64,000 bases of DNA from the NCBI GenBank assembly GCA_037447655.1, contig JBBHKE010001665.1, positions 1 to 64,000 on the forward strand, in the 5' to 3' direction. A program made the position numbers and the translations under genes. This document shows positions 43,003 through 54,099 of the stretch, in pieces (the first letter of the stretch is position 1; the number at the start of each line of letters is the position of its first letter). This DNA comes from Zygnema cylindricum (Eukaryota; Streptophyta; Zygnematophyceae; Zygnematales; Zygnemataceae). A model generated the notes under the pieces. That model made no database searches and had not been told where the DNA came from. It saw only the letters and a program-made list of their open reading frames with translations.

Positions 43003-46000
43003 AGTTATGGGGGCACCCTCTAGGGTACCCATCTTTAATGAAACTGGCTTCATATAATCGGAAAGTATGATATCAGAAGCTCTATGCGGGTAAAGGTTTT
43101 GGGGGATAGTGAGTGGACAAGTGGGGCGTCCATCAAGTTTTCGAATCCCTCCAGGGTTTAGAGGAAGCAGATTCTTCTTCATCGGAGGAGACAGATGAAA
43201 GGGAAGTGGTGAACAGAGGAACAGAGAAGGAGACGACCACACCAATAACAACTAGTTCGACATTCATGTCACCTATTCCGAGGAACGAGGAGAATAATAT
43301 TGATAACGAGGACTTCAAAAATATGGCGGCAATGCACTTTATCCTTCGCCATCTTACTTAAGGACTTGCTTGTCCTTATTTGCAGGCAGAAAGGGCATCG
43401 GATCTTTGGATGACTCTCATAGAAATGTACCGAAGTGGTACGATTCAGCAACAACAGTTGGCTGATCAGAAAGTTAAGGAGTATGTATACAAATGGGGGA
43501 AGATGTTGGATTTTTGCAATGAGCTTGCTACACTTTTCATGGAGCTAGAGAGTGCGGGAAAAGATTTTAGTGAAAAAGAAAAGGTTAATTGTTTACTGAT
43601 GAAGTTACCCGATGAGTTCGAGAACATAGTCAACCGTGTGCAGGACTTGCCGGACTCAAGATAGATATGGAACTCAGTGGTAGAGATGATTCTCGTTTGG
43701 GAGAATACGATTAAGATCCGAAGGGGAGGAAAGAGTGGCCAAGCATTGGCAACTGCGACCGATGGAGGATCAAGGATTCCCGGAAACCGGTCGGAAACTA
43801 TGGGGGGAGGGAGGAGAAAAATCAGACCGACGAGTTCAAACCAAGGGCTCCCAAAGGTTTATGTCATTTTTGTAAGTAACATGGGCACTATATGGCAGAG
43901 TGCACTAAGCTAGCCGAACTTCGATAAAAGGAGGGGCAGACCGGTAGTACCCCGAGAGGAAAGAAAAAGGTCCTTGTGACACAGGTACATGAGGCGGAAT
44001 CCGAGGACGAGGACGATGAGCTCCTTTTAGATGAGGAGTTAGAGGCGAAAAACGAGGTTGAAATTCCACGAAGGCAGAAATGTGCTTACGGTGGATTGAA
44101 AAGTGAAGCAGGCTGGATTGTAGATTCTGGTGCCTCCATGCACATGTGTAAGGATAAGCACCTGTTCACTAAGATAAGAAAGATTCCCATTGTAGAGAGA
44201 GAGTACGGGGATGGGAGGATAGTCACCACTACTCTTGTTGGATCAGTATATTTGAAAGTGTTAGTAGAAGGAAAGACATCCATAGTAACATTCTCCGATG
44301 TATTGTTTATTCCGGAGTTGAACAAAAACCTCATCTCTACATATGTATTAGATGATAAGGGCTTTTTTACTACCACTAGGGAAGGACTCTTTACTGCTAG
44401 TTTTGAGGAGGAGGTCTATTTCATTGCTGAGAAAGGTAGCCAAGGGATGTTTAGGCTGATTTTAAGCAATGAAACAAAGAAACTTTGTTATGCTGGTGTT
44501 CATGATATTTTGATGTGGCATAAGAGGCTTAGGCATGTGAATCTAGACAAGTTAAGAGAGATGTAAAAGATGGGAGTGGTGGAATGGATTAAGTTCAGTG
44601 AAAGTGATAATATAAGTGATTGTAGTTGATGTGCTCAAGGTAAAACACACAGATTACCATTTCCTAAAACAACCACCTATAAGGGTGAAAAAATTCTAGA
44701 TCTAGTACACACAGATATTTGGGGACCGGCTAAAGTGCCCTCATCGGGGGGAAGAGATTTATGATGACTATCACTGATGATTGGTCTCGGTATTCTCGAG
44801 TGTATTCTTTAAAAAACAAGTCAAAAGCTCAGGATTGCTTTAGACAATATAAAGCATGGAGTGAAAAACTCCATGAAACTCCAATCAAGAGAGTAAGGAG
44901 TGACAATGGTGGGGAGTATACTTCTTACCAGTTTGAGGATTTTCTAAGGGAAGATGGAGTCCAACACCAAAAGACAGTTCCAGAAAACCTGGAACAGAAT
45001 GGGGTAGCTTAAAGATTAAATAGGACACTAAGTGATAGTGCTAGAAGTATGTTGTCGGATAAGAAGATAGGGAAAAGGTTATGGGCAGCAGCAATGAACT
45101 GTGCTAATTACCTCAAAAATAGAGTTATTACTTCAGCTATAAAAGATCAAACACCTTATGAGAGATGGACAGGCCGGAAACCAGACATATTTCACTTAAA
45201 GGTTTTCGGTAGTCAAGTATTCAGTCTAAATACAGATCGGTCTAATTGGAAGTTAGATCCTAAAGGAAAACCGGAATACTTGATAGGATATGATGAGGAT
45301 GTTAAAGGATATAGAGTTTATAATCTAAAAAGGGAAGATATAATCTTAGTAAAGCATCTAGTAGTTATGGATGAAAGAAAGTCTGTGGATCCCTTCAAGT
45401 ATACAAAGTCAGTAAGAATCAGATTTGAGTCAAAAAATTCCGATGACTTTGAGCTTCCTAACTATCCAGGTTTTAGAGAAGATGACATTCTTGCAGGTAC
45501 AAATCATACCGAAAAAAACTCGGTTGTGGAAACTCTAGTGACAACTGTACCCGAAGCGAAAGACGTGGTGGAAATTGATTCGGAATCAAGGGATAGGGGA
45601 GAAGCCGAGATTGTTTGAAAGAATCCACGAGAACCATCTATTCCGGCCTCAGATTTTGAGGGGGGAAGGAGAAGTAGCAAAAGACTGCAAGAAAAACAGG
45701 TTAATAACAAGGTAACTAAACTCTCTCATCAAGATGAACCTCAAACTTATGGAGAGGCGATGACTTGTCCAGAAAGAAACCGGTGGAAGACAGCCATCAA
45801 TGAGGAGATGGCCTCAATTATTGCAGCCGATATTTGGGAGCTGGTGGATTGTCCACCTAACCGAAAACCAATCGGTTGTAAGTGGGTTTTCAAATTAAAA
45901 CTGAACCAAAATAACACAATTGAGCGCTACAAGGCCCGATTAGTGACAAAGGGATTTACACAAAAGAAGGAAATAAACTACGAGGAAACCTTTGCCCCGG

Positions 46001-47320
46001 TGGTCAAATTTCCCTCCGTCCGCATACTTCTCAGACTTGCAGCAGCGGAAGACATGGAAGTGCACCAGATGGACATCATGACAGTCTTTATGCATGGAGA
46101 ATTGTAAGAGGAGATCTTCATGCGATAACAGAAGGGTTTGTGGAGGAAGGAGAGGAGAGTAAGGTATGCGGGCTGATTAAATCTCTTTATAGTTTGAAAC
46201 AGGCGCCTCGACAGTGGAATAAGAAGCTTGATGAGTTTCTTACCGGTATCAGCTCAGATCACTCAATCTATGTTTTCGAAGATGAGGAAGGTTTTATATT
46301 TATTGCAATTTATGTTGATGATTTGCTTGTTTTAAGTAAATCAATGGAAAAAAATAATAAATTGAAAACTGATCTTAAGGGGAGATTTGAAATGAAGGAT
46401 ATAAGGAAAGCAAAATATATTTTGGGAATTCAAGTAGAGAGAGACCGAAAAAGAAAAATTATAAGATTGACTCAAAAGGAAGCAATAGGGAACATGCTTG
46501 AAAAATTTCAAATGGATAAAGCTAATAGTTGTACAACTCCAATGGAGTTGAAGAAGGGAAGTGAGGGGAGTTAGGAAGAAGGAGTCATAGTCTTAGACGA
46601 GGAATTATCTCTTGAAGAAACAAAAGTTCATGTAGACTATTCCTTACAAGCAAGTAGTGGGAATTTTAATCTATTTTATGAATTATACCCGGCCAAATTT
46701 AGCTGCAGCTGTAGGAGTGTTGAGTAGAAGTCTAAATGCTCCCACTAATAGGGATTGGGAGGCAGCTAAGAGAGTCCTTAGATATTTTATAGGAACTAGG
46801 GATCTATGGTTGCATTTGGGTGGGGAGAACACTGACATCACTACTTGGAGTGATGCCAGTTATGGTGATGCTCCGATGAGGAGATGCACTTCTAGATATG
46901 TAGTATATGTGGGTGATGGGGCTTACTGTTGGAGTAGCAAACAACAAAAAGTTATTGCTCAGTCCACCATGGAGGCTGAGTATATGGCCTCTTGCTCTAC
47001 AGTAAAAGAATTGATGTGGGTCAAGTCTTTACTTGGTGAGCTTGGTCACCTTAAGAGTGGTGTGTAGAATTTTTTTTTTGATAATCAGGCAGCAATCGCT
47101 ATTTCTACCAATCCTAAACATCATTTTAAAGCCAAACACATGGACATCAGACTCAGCTTTGTTAAAGAGAAAGTAGAAAACAAAATAATCAGTTTAGAGT
47201 ACCGACCAGATAGTGAGATGGTAGCAGATATGATAACCAAACCTATGCCTTCCCCTAAGCTAATTTTCTACAAGGAGAAGTGTGGTCTGAAATTAAAGAT
47301 TGACTAGAAAATAAGGGGAG
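43003..47320 (+). pseudogene. copia copy 3 gag-pol, full length but decayed
   Basis: All domains can be followed: the gag start around the primer site, the acidic linker (SSSSEETDEREVV near 43160), the zinc knuckle with changed residues (CHFCKQ-type Cys now in CHFCK.. broken as HFCK/SNMGHY), protease DSGAS, pre-integrase, integrase, RT (YVDDLLVL near 46310) and RNase H (WSDASYGD near 46845). Stops at 43358, 43661, 43927, 44563, 44626, 45010, 45616, 46106 and 47065, plus small indels, make it non-functional. The polypurine tract AAAATAAGGGGAG is intact before 47321. Confidence 0.93.
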
Positions 47321-48386
47321 TGTAGAAATTAATGGTCCATCTAAAGTATTTTCTAGGTCTAAATAGAAATATAGAAAGAAGCCGAGGCAGTCTACCTCTA
47401 ACTTCTCTCTCCTACTCTCAAACTTGTCGCAGTGATTGAGAAATTGGAGAGGGAGCTAGAGCTATGGCTACCTAGGCTATCCAGAGGTTTAGGGGAAATA
47501 TATATTAGTTAGGGGTTTATTTACCAAAAGGTATGTGCCGGTCACAGGATTTGATCCTGGTACCTACCGGACAGCAGGCAGCCGGTAGCCGGTAGCCTTA
47601 GCCGTTAAAGCCTTAGCCGTTAAGTCACTAGTGTTACATAATATATTGTTTGATATTTAACTAAACATTTATACGTAGGATAGTTCATTTAATTGAAACT
47701 GTTTATGCGTGACATAGATCTAGTAATGTTAAAGTATGGATTACGATACGGATAAGAAACCAATACTGCGCATTTATTTATTTAGTGAAACGAATACCGC
47801 GCATGTATTTATTACGGCTACGATTAAATGTGAATTTAATCGGACGGCCGGAATTAGCGCCAAGATCGCGGAAGAAGATTTCGGCGGTTTGTGGTCATCG
47901 CCACATCGGATGACACGTGGCGGAATGACATTGGATCGCGGCATCCGCGAGGATTAAGGGAGCGAATCCGGACATACCACGTGTCGACATTTAGGCCATG
48001 TCGTACATTGTCCTTACAAAATTTACACCGGCAGCTGTACTTTTGTGTAAGGAACTGTAATTTGATTGGCTCCGTACATCAGTAGATAGAGTCTGTGAGA
48101 GAGATAGGACTTAGAAAAATTAGGAGATAGGATCCTCTCTCCCAGTGAGCTTCTGTACAAATGGTCAACTTTGACCCTCCATAACTTACTGCTCAGGGGA
48201 GCAAATTCAGAGATTCTTTTTGCTATCGACTCACGAGAGTCTTGCCTTTATAGAGGTGAAGGTGGTCAGAGTTATTGTCTTTAATGGTGGCAGTTGTTCT
48301 TTCTGAAACACAAAAGGGTCAGGGTTATCCTAGAGGTTTCTTGGAAGCTGTCCACTCTGAGGACTTATGGAGGTCTCAGAGTTTCA
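47321..48386 (+). repeat. 3' LTR of decayed copia copy 3
   Basis: TGTAGAAATTAATGGTCC...GAGTTTCA, 1066 bp. A short tandem duplication GCCTTAGCCGTTAA lies near 47599-47626. Flanking 5-mers TAGGA (before 41951) and TACAG (after 48386) do not match. Confidence 0.9.
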
Positions 48387-48565
48387 TACAGTATGTTATA
48401 TAGTACTATTGTATGCATACTCTATTTTTTAAAAGTTATCGCCGATATGGAATTTGTTGGTCTTTGACTGATATATGAGAACCTTTGACCGTTCGATAAC
48501 TGATAACTAAAGGTACCGGTTTTATCATGATAAATTTTATACTGATACACAACACTACAAAAAAC

Positions 48566-50730
48566 ACTACTCGGAATTCAGCAGTTAAATTCTAGTAGAT
48601 CGATGGCGTACCGTGGTTAGCTCGACATTACAGACAGAAGACCGTGACGCTTAACACGTTGCAATGTTCAGGTCACCGACAAACTATACACATTAGGCAA
48701 CTTATAAACTAGTAAAAAAAGGCGAAAGAAAGAGAAAGGCAAATATTATTTTCCAAACCTGTCGAGGTACAAAGCATGATTGAAATGTAAAAACTCTCCC
48801 AGAATAGAACACTCACTTATTACGGATTTGCGTCATGCCGTACTTTTCACCGCTGCTGAATGGCCAGAATGAAAATTCTAGAGTTGTACACATAGGCTCC
48901 AATGGGAATGACAACAAGATGACAACATTCAAGCTTTGAGAAAACTAGAGAAGGGTGAATTTCCACCAGCGGAAAAGTGGGGTACTGTACTGTAGTTTAC
49001 TGGAATGAAAATGACGTTCTTTATTGCAAAAATTGCGATGGCATAACCATCTGAGTACAAAAAGTGTAGAAATGAAAAAAAAAAATTGGAGACTACTGTT
49101 GGTTTTTGGAAACCTTTAGTCCTCTCTATATCACATTGCTATGCTGCCATGCTGCGCTAATCACAGCGCAGCCATATCAGCGTGTAGGAAAAAGATATGA
49201 TGTTGCCATGCTGCGCTGGTCACATCGCAGTTATAGCAGCTTGTCTACCACTAAGTGTATTGGAACGTACGAAATTGGACTTCAAGTGACGAGAAGAAAC
49301 ATAGACGAAAAGTACGGTTTGCGTAAAGGGAAATGGACGACGGTACACTTCAGACACACGTGTCACTCGGTGAGGAAGTCAAGATGGGTTGTTCCCAATG
49401 GAAAAGTACAGTTTTATTTTGGGGACCGGATATACACGTGGAGGTTCATCTTCGGTGATGAAAGAATACGTGGAAGGCAGACAGAGTTCGCCTTCATTTT
49501 TGGAAGAGAAATATCGACTGTGCTGTCATTGTATGTCGACCGTACGAAACATAATGCGGTGGTCAACATGTGATTAATTAGACGCCACCGGAGCTACGGA
49601 TAGCAGCGCCGTCAGTTTGGTCAATTTGGTGAGGGACGCGAAATCGCTTCCATCACATGTTATTTATCATGGACGGTCCAGATTCATTTGACAAAGTTCG
49701 TAAGGTTTGTAAATAGTTACAACAATGTTTTTGTCCTACGTGCATTATTAGTGTAAATTTATTCATTCTGACATATCTCGAAGTATTCAGTTATACTCAC
49801 ATTAATACATGTAGTTGATTGATTACGTACGGCTTGTATGCCTCCGTACATACAGCAGTAAGCTCTAGTGTATATTTGTAGGACTTAGTCATTTTTCAGG
49901 TTTAGGAACTTTTCGGACAGAAACTGTTTTTGCTCCTTTTTGGGAATTTAATCTGTGAATTGCTCTCAGTTCTATTGGCAGAATTATCTGAAACTTTGCA
50001 TGTCTGTTTCTCCTTGTATTCGAAATATTGTGACAATTTTGCAGACCTACTGTGTGTCTGGTTTACTTGGAAATTCATTGTGAAGTTGGTCATATTTATC
50101 AAAGTTCTGGCAGGCTGTTTTTTTGCAACTTTGACTGGGTGTTGTAATTATACGGTTTGGTATTGTTATATGAAAATTGGTGGGAATAATAAGTGGTGTA
50201 GGAATTACCTGTTTGAGTAGTTTCAGCCTGGTTTGGTTATTTTGTAGAATTCTGAGTGGAATCAAAGGAGGCAGTTTTGGGGTAGTCTGTGGTGCTTCCG
50301 AGGGTACATTCATGGTTGAAATTGGCTATGAACAACAACTACAAGAGTCACAAGAAAGTAATCTACACCTAAAAACTGAAAAAAAACAGAGCAATACTAA
50401 CATGAGCAAAGAACCGAAACAAAACAACAACAAACTAAGACCGCCAACGAAATGAAAAAAACTAGACTAGACTACCCCTAGACAAACTAAGGTCCACATT
50501 CACGAAGGTCATGGATGTGAACCAGGTCCCTTGGCGGAAGGTCTGGAAGACCTCGCAAGTCCTCAGCTAGTGTGCTACGTCAAAGGAGAGCCGCAGCTAG
50601 CGCCCGTTTAAGTGTAATTGAGACACATTGTTAGTAGAACGCAACCAAAAGACTCGATGGAGGACTCCTTGGACCCTAGGATTTTAACGTTTTTCGTACA
50701 CAATGGCGAAGGAAGTCATCAAAGGACTTG
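48566..50730. other. region with one long ORF, otherwise unrecognised
   Basis: No repeat match. A single-frame ORF at 49106-49573 is described separately; 49600-50300 is T-rich and contains overlapping ORFs without family signal. Confidence 0.45.
49106..49573 (+). CDS. uncharacterised 155-codon ORF
   Basis: An ATG-to-stop frame in AT-rich DNA. The first 22 residues (ETFSPLYITLLCCHAALITA) could act as a signal peptide; the rest is basic and rich in R, Y and F with no known motif. No upstream TATA or splice structure could be confirmed. It could be an exon, a lineage-specific protein or chance. I do not recognise it. Confidence 0.2.
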   Translation: METFSPLYITLLCCHAALITAQPYQRVGKRYDVAMLRWSHRSYSSLSTTKCIGTYEIGLQVTRRNIDEKYGLRKGKWTTVHFRHTCHSVRKSRWVVPNGKVQFYFGDRIYTWRFIFGDERIRGRQTEFAFIFGREISTVLSLYVDRTKHNAVVNM

Positions 50731-53483
50731 TCAAAAGATCCAAAAATCTCCACTGTCCCAGCGTAGTCTCTTTCTTTTGTAGCCGTTGCGTCTCGAGCCG
50801 CCACACCTGAATGCGGAGCCGCGCGAGATGAAATGTGCCCAAGTCGGATCCGTGAGTACCACATCGCCAAACGTCCTCTCTGCACCATGAGAAAAAACCA
50901 AGAAAACCCGAGGGCTCCGAGAACCCTTAGATTGGGACCGAGGTGGGAGTATATTGGAAACCTCACGTTTGACGGTGTAGCCCGCCTCGGCACCAATGGT
51001 AGCAACGCCATCTCGCACCAAATCATGCGTGACAGTTTGTTCCCTCCCATGCAATCGACAAAGCAAATGGATTCCCTTAGCATCAATGGGTTTGTTACAA
51101 ACGCACCAAGTCCCCCCCAAAAGAGGAGGGTGAGGCAAACCTAACCCTAAGCGTAGAGCAGAAGTAAATTGGTCGGACGATAGACACATGGTCGAAAAAG
51201 TTGGTGTTGCTTGTAGCAAGGCACCAGCCCCAGGCCAGCAACACGAACGTAAACAAGCACGCGCTTGGGCTGAAGGTAGCGCCTCTAAGAGGTTTGCAAA
51301 ATCAGCGGCGGCCACTTGCTCAAATATACGTTGTTGAAGTTGGAAGTTAGTGTCGGCCATGAAAGAATGAAAAGTTGGAACTTGGTTTCGAGCGTCCGGA
51401 GGAAGTAGAGCACGAGCAAAAATGAGAGCTTCGTGAAATGGAAACAACCCACCTTAGAGACACCTTGCGCCAGAATGGGAACATCATCCACAATGAAACA
51501 AGAAGTGATGGTAGGAACCACCAAAACCTAACTACCCAACTACGCGACTGGCGCAACTTTGGCCATGAAAATCAAACCTGAACCGCCGATGGAAATAGGT
51601 AGGCTGGCTTGTTGACAAGGGAGTGGCCCCTTCGAACGATCAAAAATCCCATGACCAACGAGGTGATGAAGCACACCCAAAAGTTTGTCGTCAAAATCTT
51701 TAAGGGAAGACCAAAAAGAAATCGTAGGTGGTGAAGTCCGCGCATGATAGAGAGGGTGCTGAGCAAAACAACGGATCAAGACCAAAAACGCCACTTGTGC
51801 GCCGGACACCTTAGGGAGATCGTCGCTATGAGAAATATACGTCAATAACGCATCCACAACCACCTGGTTGATAAAAAAAGTACCATGAATATGGCAACCT
51901 AAAGCCTTGATTCCCTCATCGTGAGATGGAAGACGAAAACCGTTGGGGAGCGGGCGATCCGACGACAAACTTTGTGGGCACCAAGCCACATACTTTGATG
52001 GTTTAACAAAAAAAGCCCGATCCGATGAAGTAAGTCTGCAAAATGAGAGAAAGCAGAAAAAACTTGGTCGCACGGACCCACAATATGCGTGTCATCCGCG
52101 ATTGAAGGAAATAAGCAACCCGAGAAGGCTGTGGGTGACGCTCGTAATGCTTAAAGATGGACAATAACAGAAGGAGGTGCGCCTAAAGGATCACCTTGAC
52201 GAGTTCCAGTTGCGTACTCTAAGTGGAAACATCACCCAAAGGACCCCCAAGAGGAAAGAGTAGCGGGCTAGGCCGAGAATAAAAGGATCGAACGAAAGGG
52301 AACAATTGATTGATAGGTGAAGGTGCATGTCGTAGTTCTCAAAAAATAGCGTTACCATCAATTGTATTGAAGGCGTTAGTCACATCCACCTAAAAGACCA
52401 CCCAATCCGGATGCAGATCCAAAACAGTTCGCAAGTCATGGATAACCTCCTTGCAACCCCCTTTTTTAGCAACACCAAATTGATGCGGCGAAAAATGGTC
52501 GTGAAACGCTCCCTGGAACTTGATGCAAATAGCATGAGCCACGAAGCGGTACAAAACTTCACCAGTGGCAATTAGAAGTCGAGGGGCACAAAGAAGTGGG
52601 ACTACACTATGGGGAATGTGACCACGAGCCATCTCAAAGGCTACCTTAAAGAGGAGGTTGAATCCTTGGGATGGGGTCTCAGGAGGAAAGATATCACGAA
52701 GTAATTTATAAACCATCCCAAAAGGACCTCTAGCCGAAAGGTGTGGGGACTTGATGAGGGCCTTGGTAAAGGCTTCACGGTTCAAATCAAACAATTCAAG
52801 AGGATCATGCCCTTCATCAAATGATAGGATGTCGCCAGGTGCAAGAGGATGCAGCAATCGCAGAGCGTCAATAGTTGCCTTTGAAGATGGAGAGGGTGTG
52901 AAAGGTCGAAGAGCTCGCGCAGCCCAAGAAAATTCACCCGAATGACCAAGGAGGACAGCTCGTTGCAGTCTCGCGGTAGGACTTGGTAATGGGGCGCCAC
53001 GACGAGGAGGTGAGACAAAAAGGTCAATAACTCGATCTGTGTACTCTTGCTATAAAGACTCCCAATGGCCATGCAAAAAAGCGGTGACAACGAGCTCTAA
53101 TCTCACGAGATCCACTAGCTTCCCCTCGAGGTGGCAAAATTAGAACCCAAAGCGGAAACATGAATAATTGATGCCATGCTGCTTCATTTGAAACATCATT
53201 GGCCAATAAATCCAAAGGAAGGCGCAAAGTTGTTTGGATATGTTTCAAAGATGATAGGGAATACGGGTGTAAAGACACGAACGTGGGTAGCCCAAAGGAT
53301 ATTTCCCAAGAACATCAAGGCGTCAAATAAATTGCCAATCAGACTAAGATGGTTGACGACGAACGAAGGTTGCATAGGATATTCAAGGGATCATGGAAGA
53401 ATGTCAGCCTTGGTCCTCGGACAAGCTTTCGAATTTCTCGAGACACCCACCCTTGCGTCGTACAACCTGCCACACTCAGGACA
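50731..53483 (-). pseudogene. decayed zinc-finger reverse transcriptase element, copy 1
   Basis: Read on the minus strand: a CPECGRLYDARVG zinc-finger-like box (about 53483) with Cys at its end; an RT N-part (52857-52390) with SPHLSARGPFGMVYKLLRD and SPHQFGVAKKGGCKEVIHDL; RT motif A VDVTNAFNTIDG (about 52390-52353, preceded by a stop); GTRQGDPLG (about 52207); motif C ADDTHIVGP (about 52110-52083); a thumb-like part GIKALGCHIHGTFF; then a C-terminal CVCNKPIDAKGIHLLCRLHG finger and FGDVVLTDPTW, which looks like the end of a nuclease-like domain. This order fits non-LTR-type RTs seen in algal and plant genomes. Frames change several times, so it is dead. A Pro-rich stretch at 54085-53693 may be its N-terminal extension. 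Confidence 0.72.
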
Positions 53484-54099
53484 AGAAACTCGAGAAGTCC
53501 GGCGTTGGGTACGGGAGTTGATGTTGTCTCTAAAACCAAAGGGCTCAGGGATAAAGGGGACGAAGATGGAGGATGTGATGTTTGGCTTGATGGACCCACA
53601 TCGAATACCAATGAAACCACCAAGAGAAGTTGTGAGGGTTGTGATGGAGGTAGTGGTGAAAGAGAGGTAGATAGTTGAAGGTGTGATTGTTCCTAGCGAT
53701 GGGGAGGGCGATAAATGCTAGTATGGGGAAGTGAATGAGGAAGTTGTACGGGAGGGGATGGAATAGCGTTAAGAGTGGGTGCGGGTTGTGGGTCGACGGG
53801 CATGGTTGAGTTCGTGGAGGTGGACACGGTTATAGGAGGGTGTTGTTGCACATGCAAGGTTGACAAATGACCCAATGGAAGGGATTGAAAATAAGAGAGA
53901 GATTCACCTTGAGGGTTCGGAAAGAGAGGGGTAGGGGGCTCAACTGAGGCGCCTAATCGAGGCCGCACGTGATCGGAAGAAGAGGGACACGGGGATCGGG
54001 ACGGCCCACCGCTTTTGAGGAGCCATGGAGAACGTGATATTGAGTCGTAGAAGATAAAAAACTGAAAACTCCAATAGGAGACCACTCCACAGAAGGCGG

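Larger units (their letters stand above)
34779..48557. mobile_element. large hAT-like element with two copia elements nested
   Basis: The left end TAGTGTTGTGTATCAGTA (34779-34796) is repeated exactly in inverse at 48540-48557. The flanking 8-mers are CAAAAAAT (34771-34778) and CAAAAAAC (48558-48565), 7 of 8 matching, as expected for a hAT 8-bp duplication. Subterminal sequence on both sides is rich in ATCGGCGATA-type motifs. Removing the copia copies leaves about 2.3 kb with no recognisable transposase, so it was probably non-autonomous. The small chance that the two ends belong to different copies remains. Confidence 0.75.
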
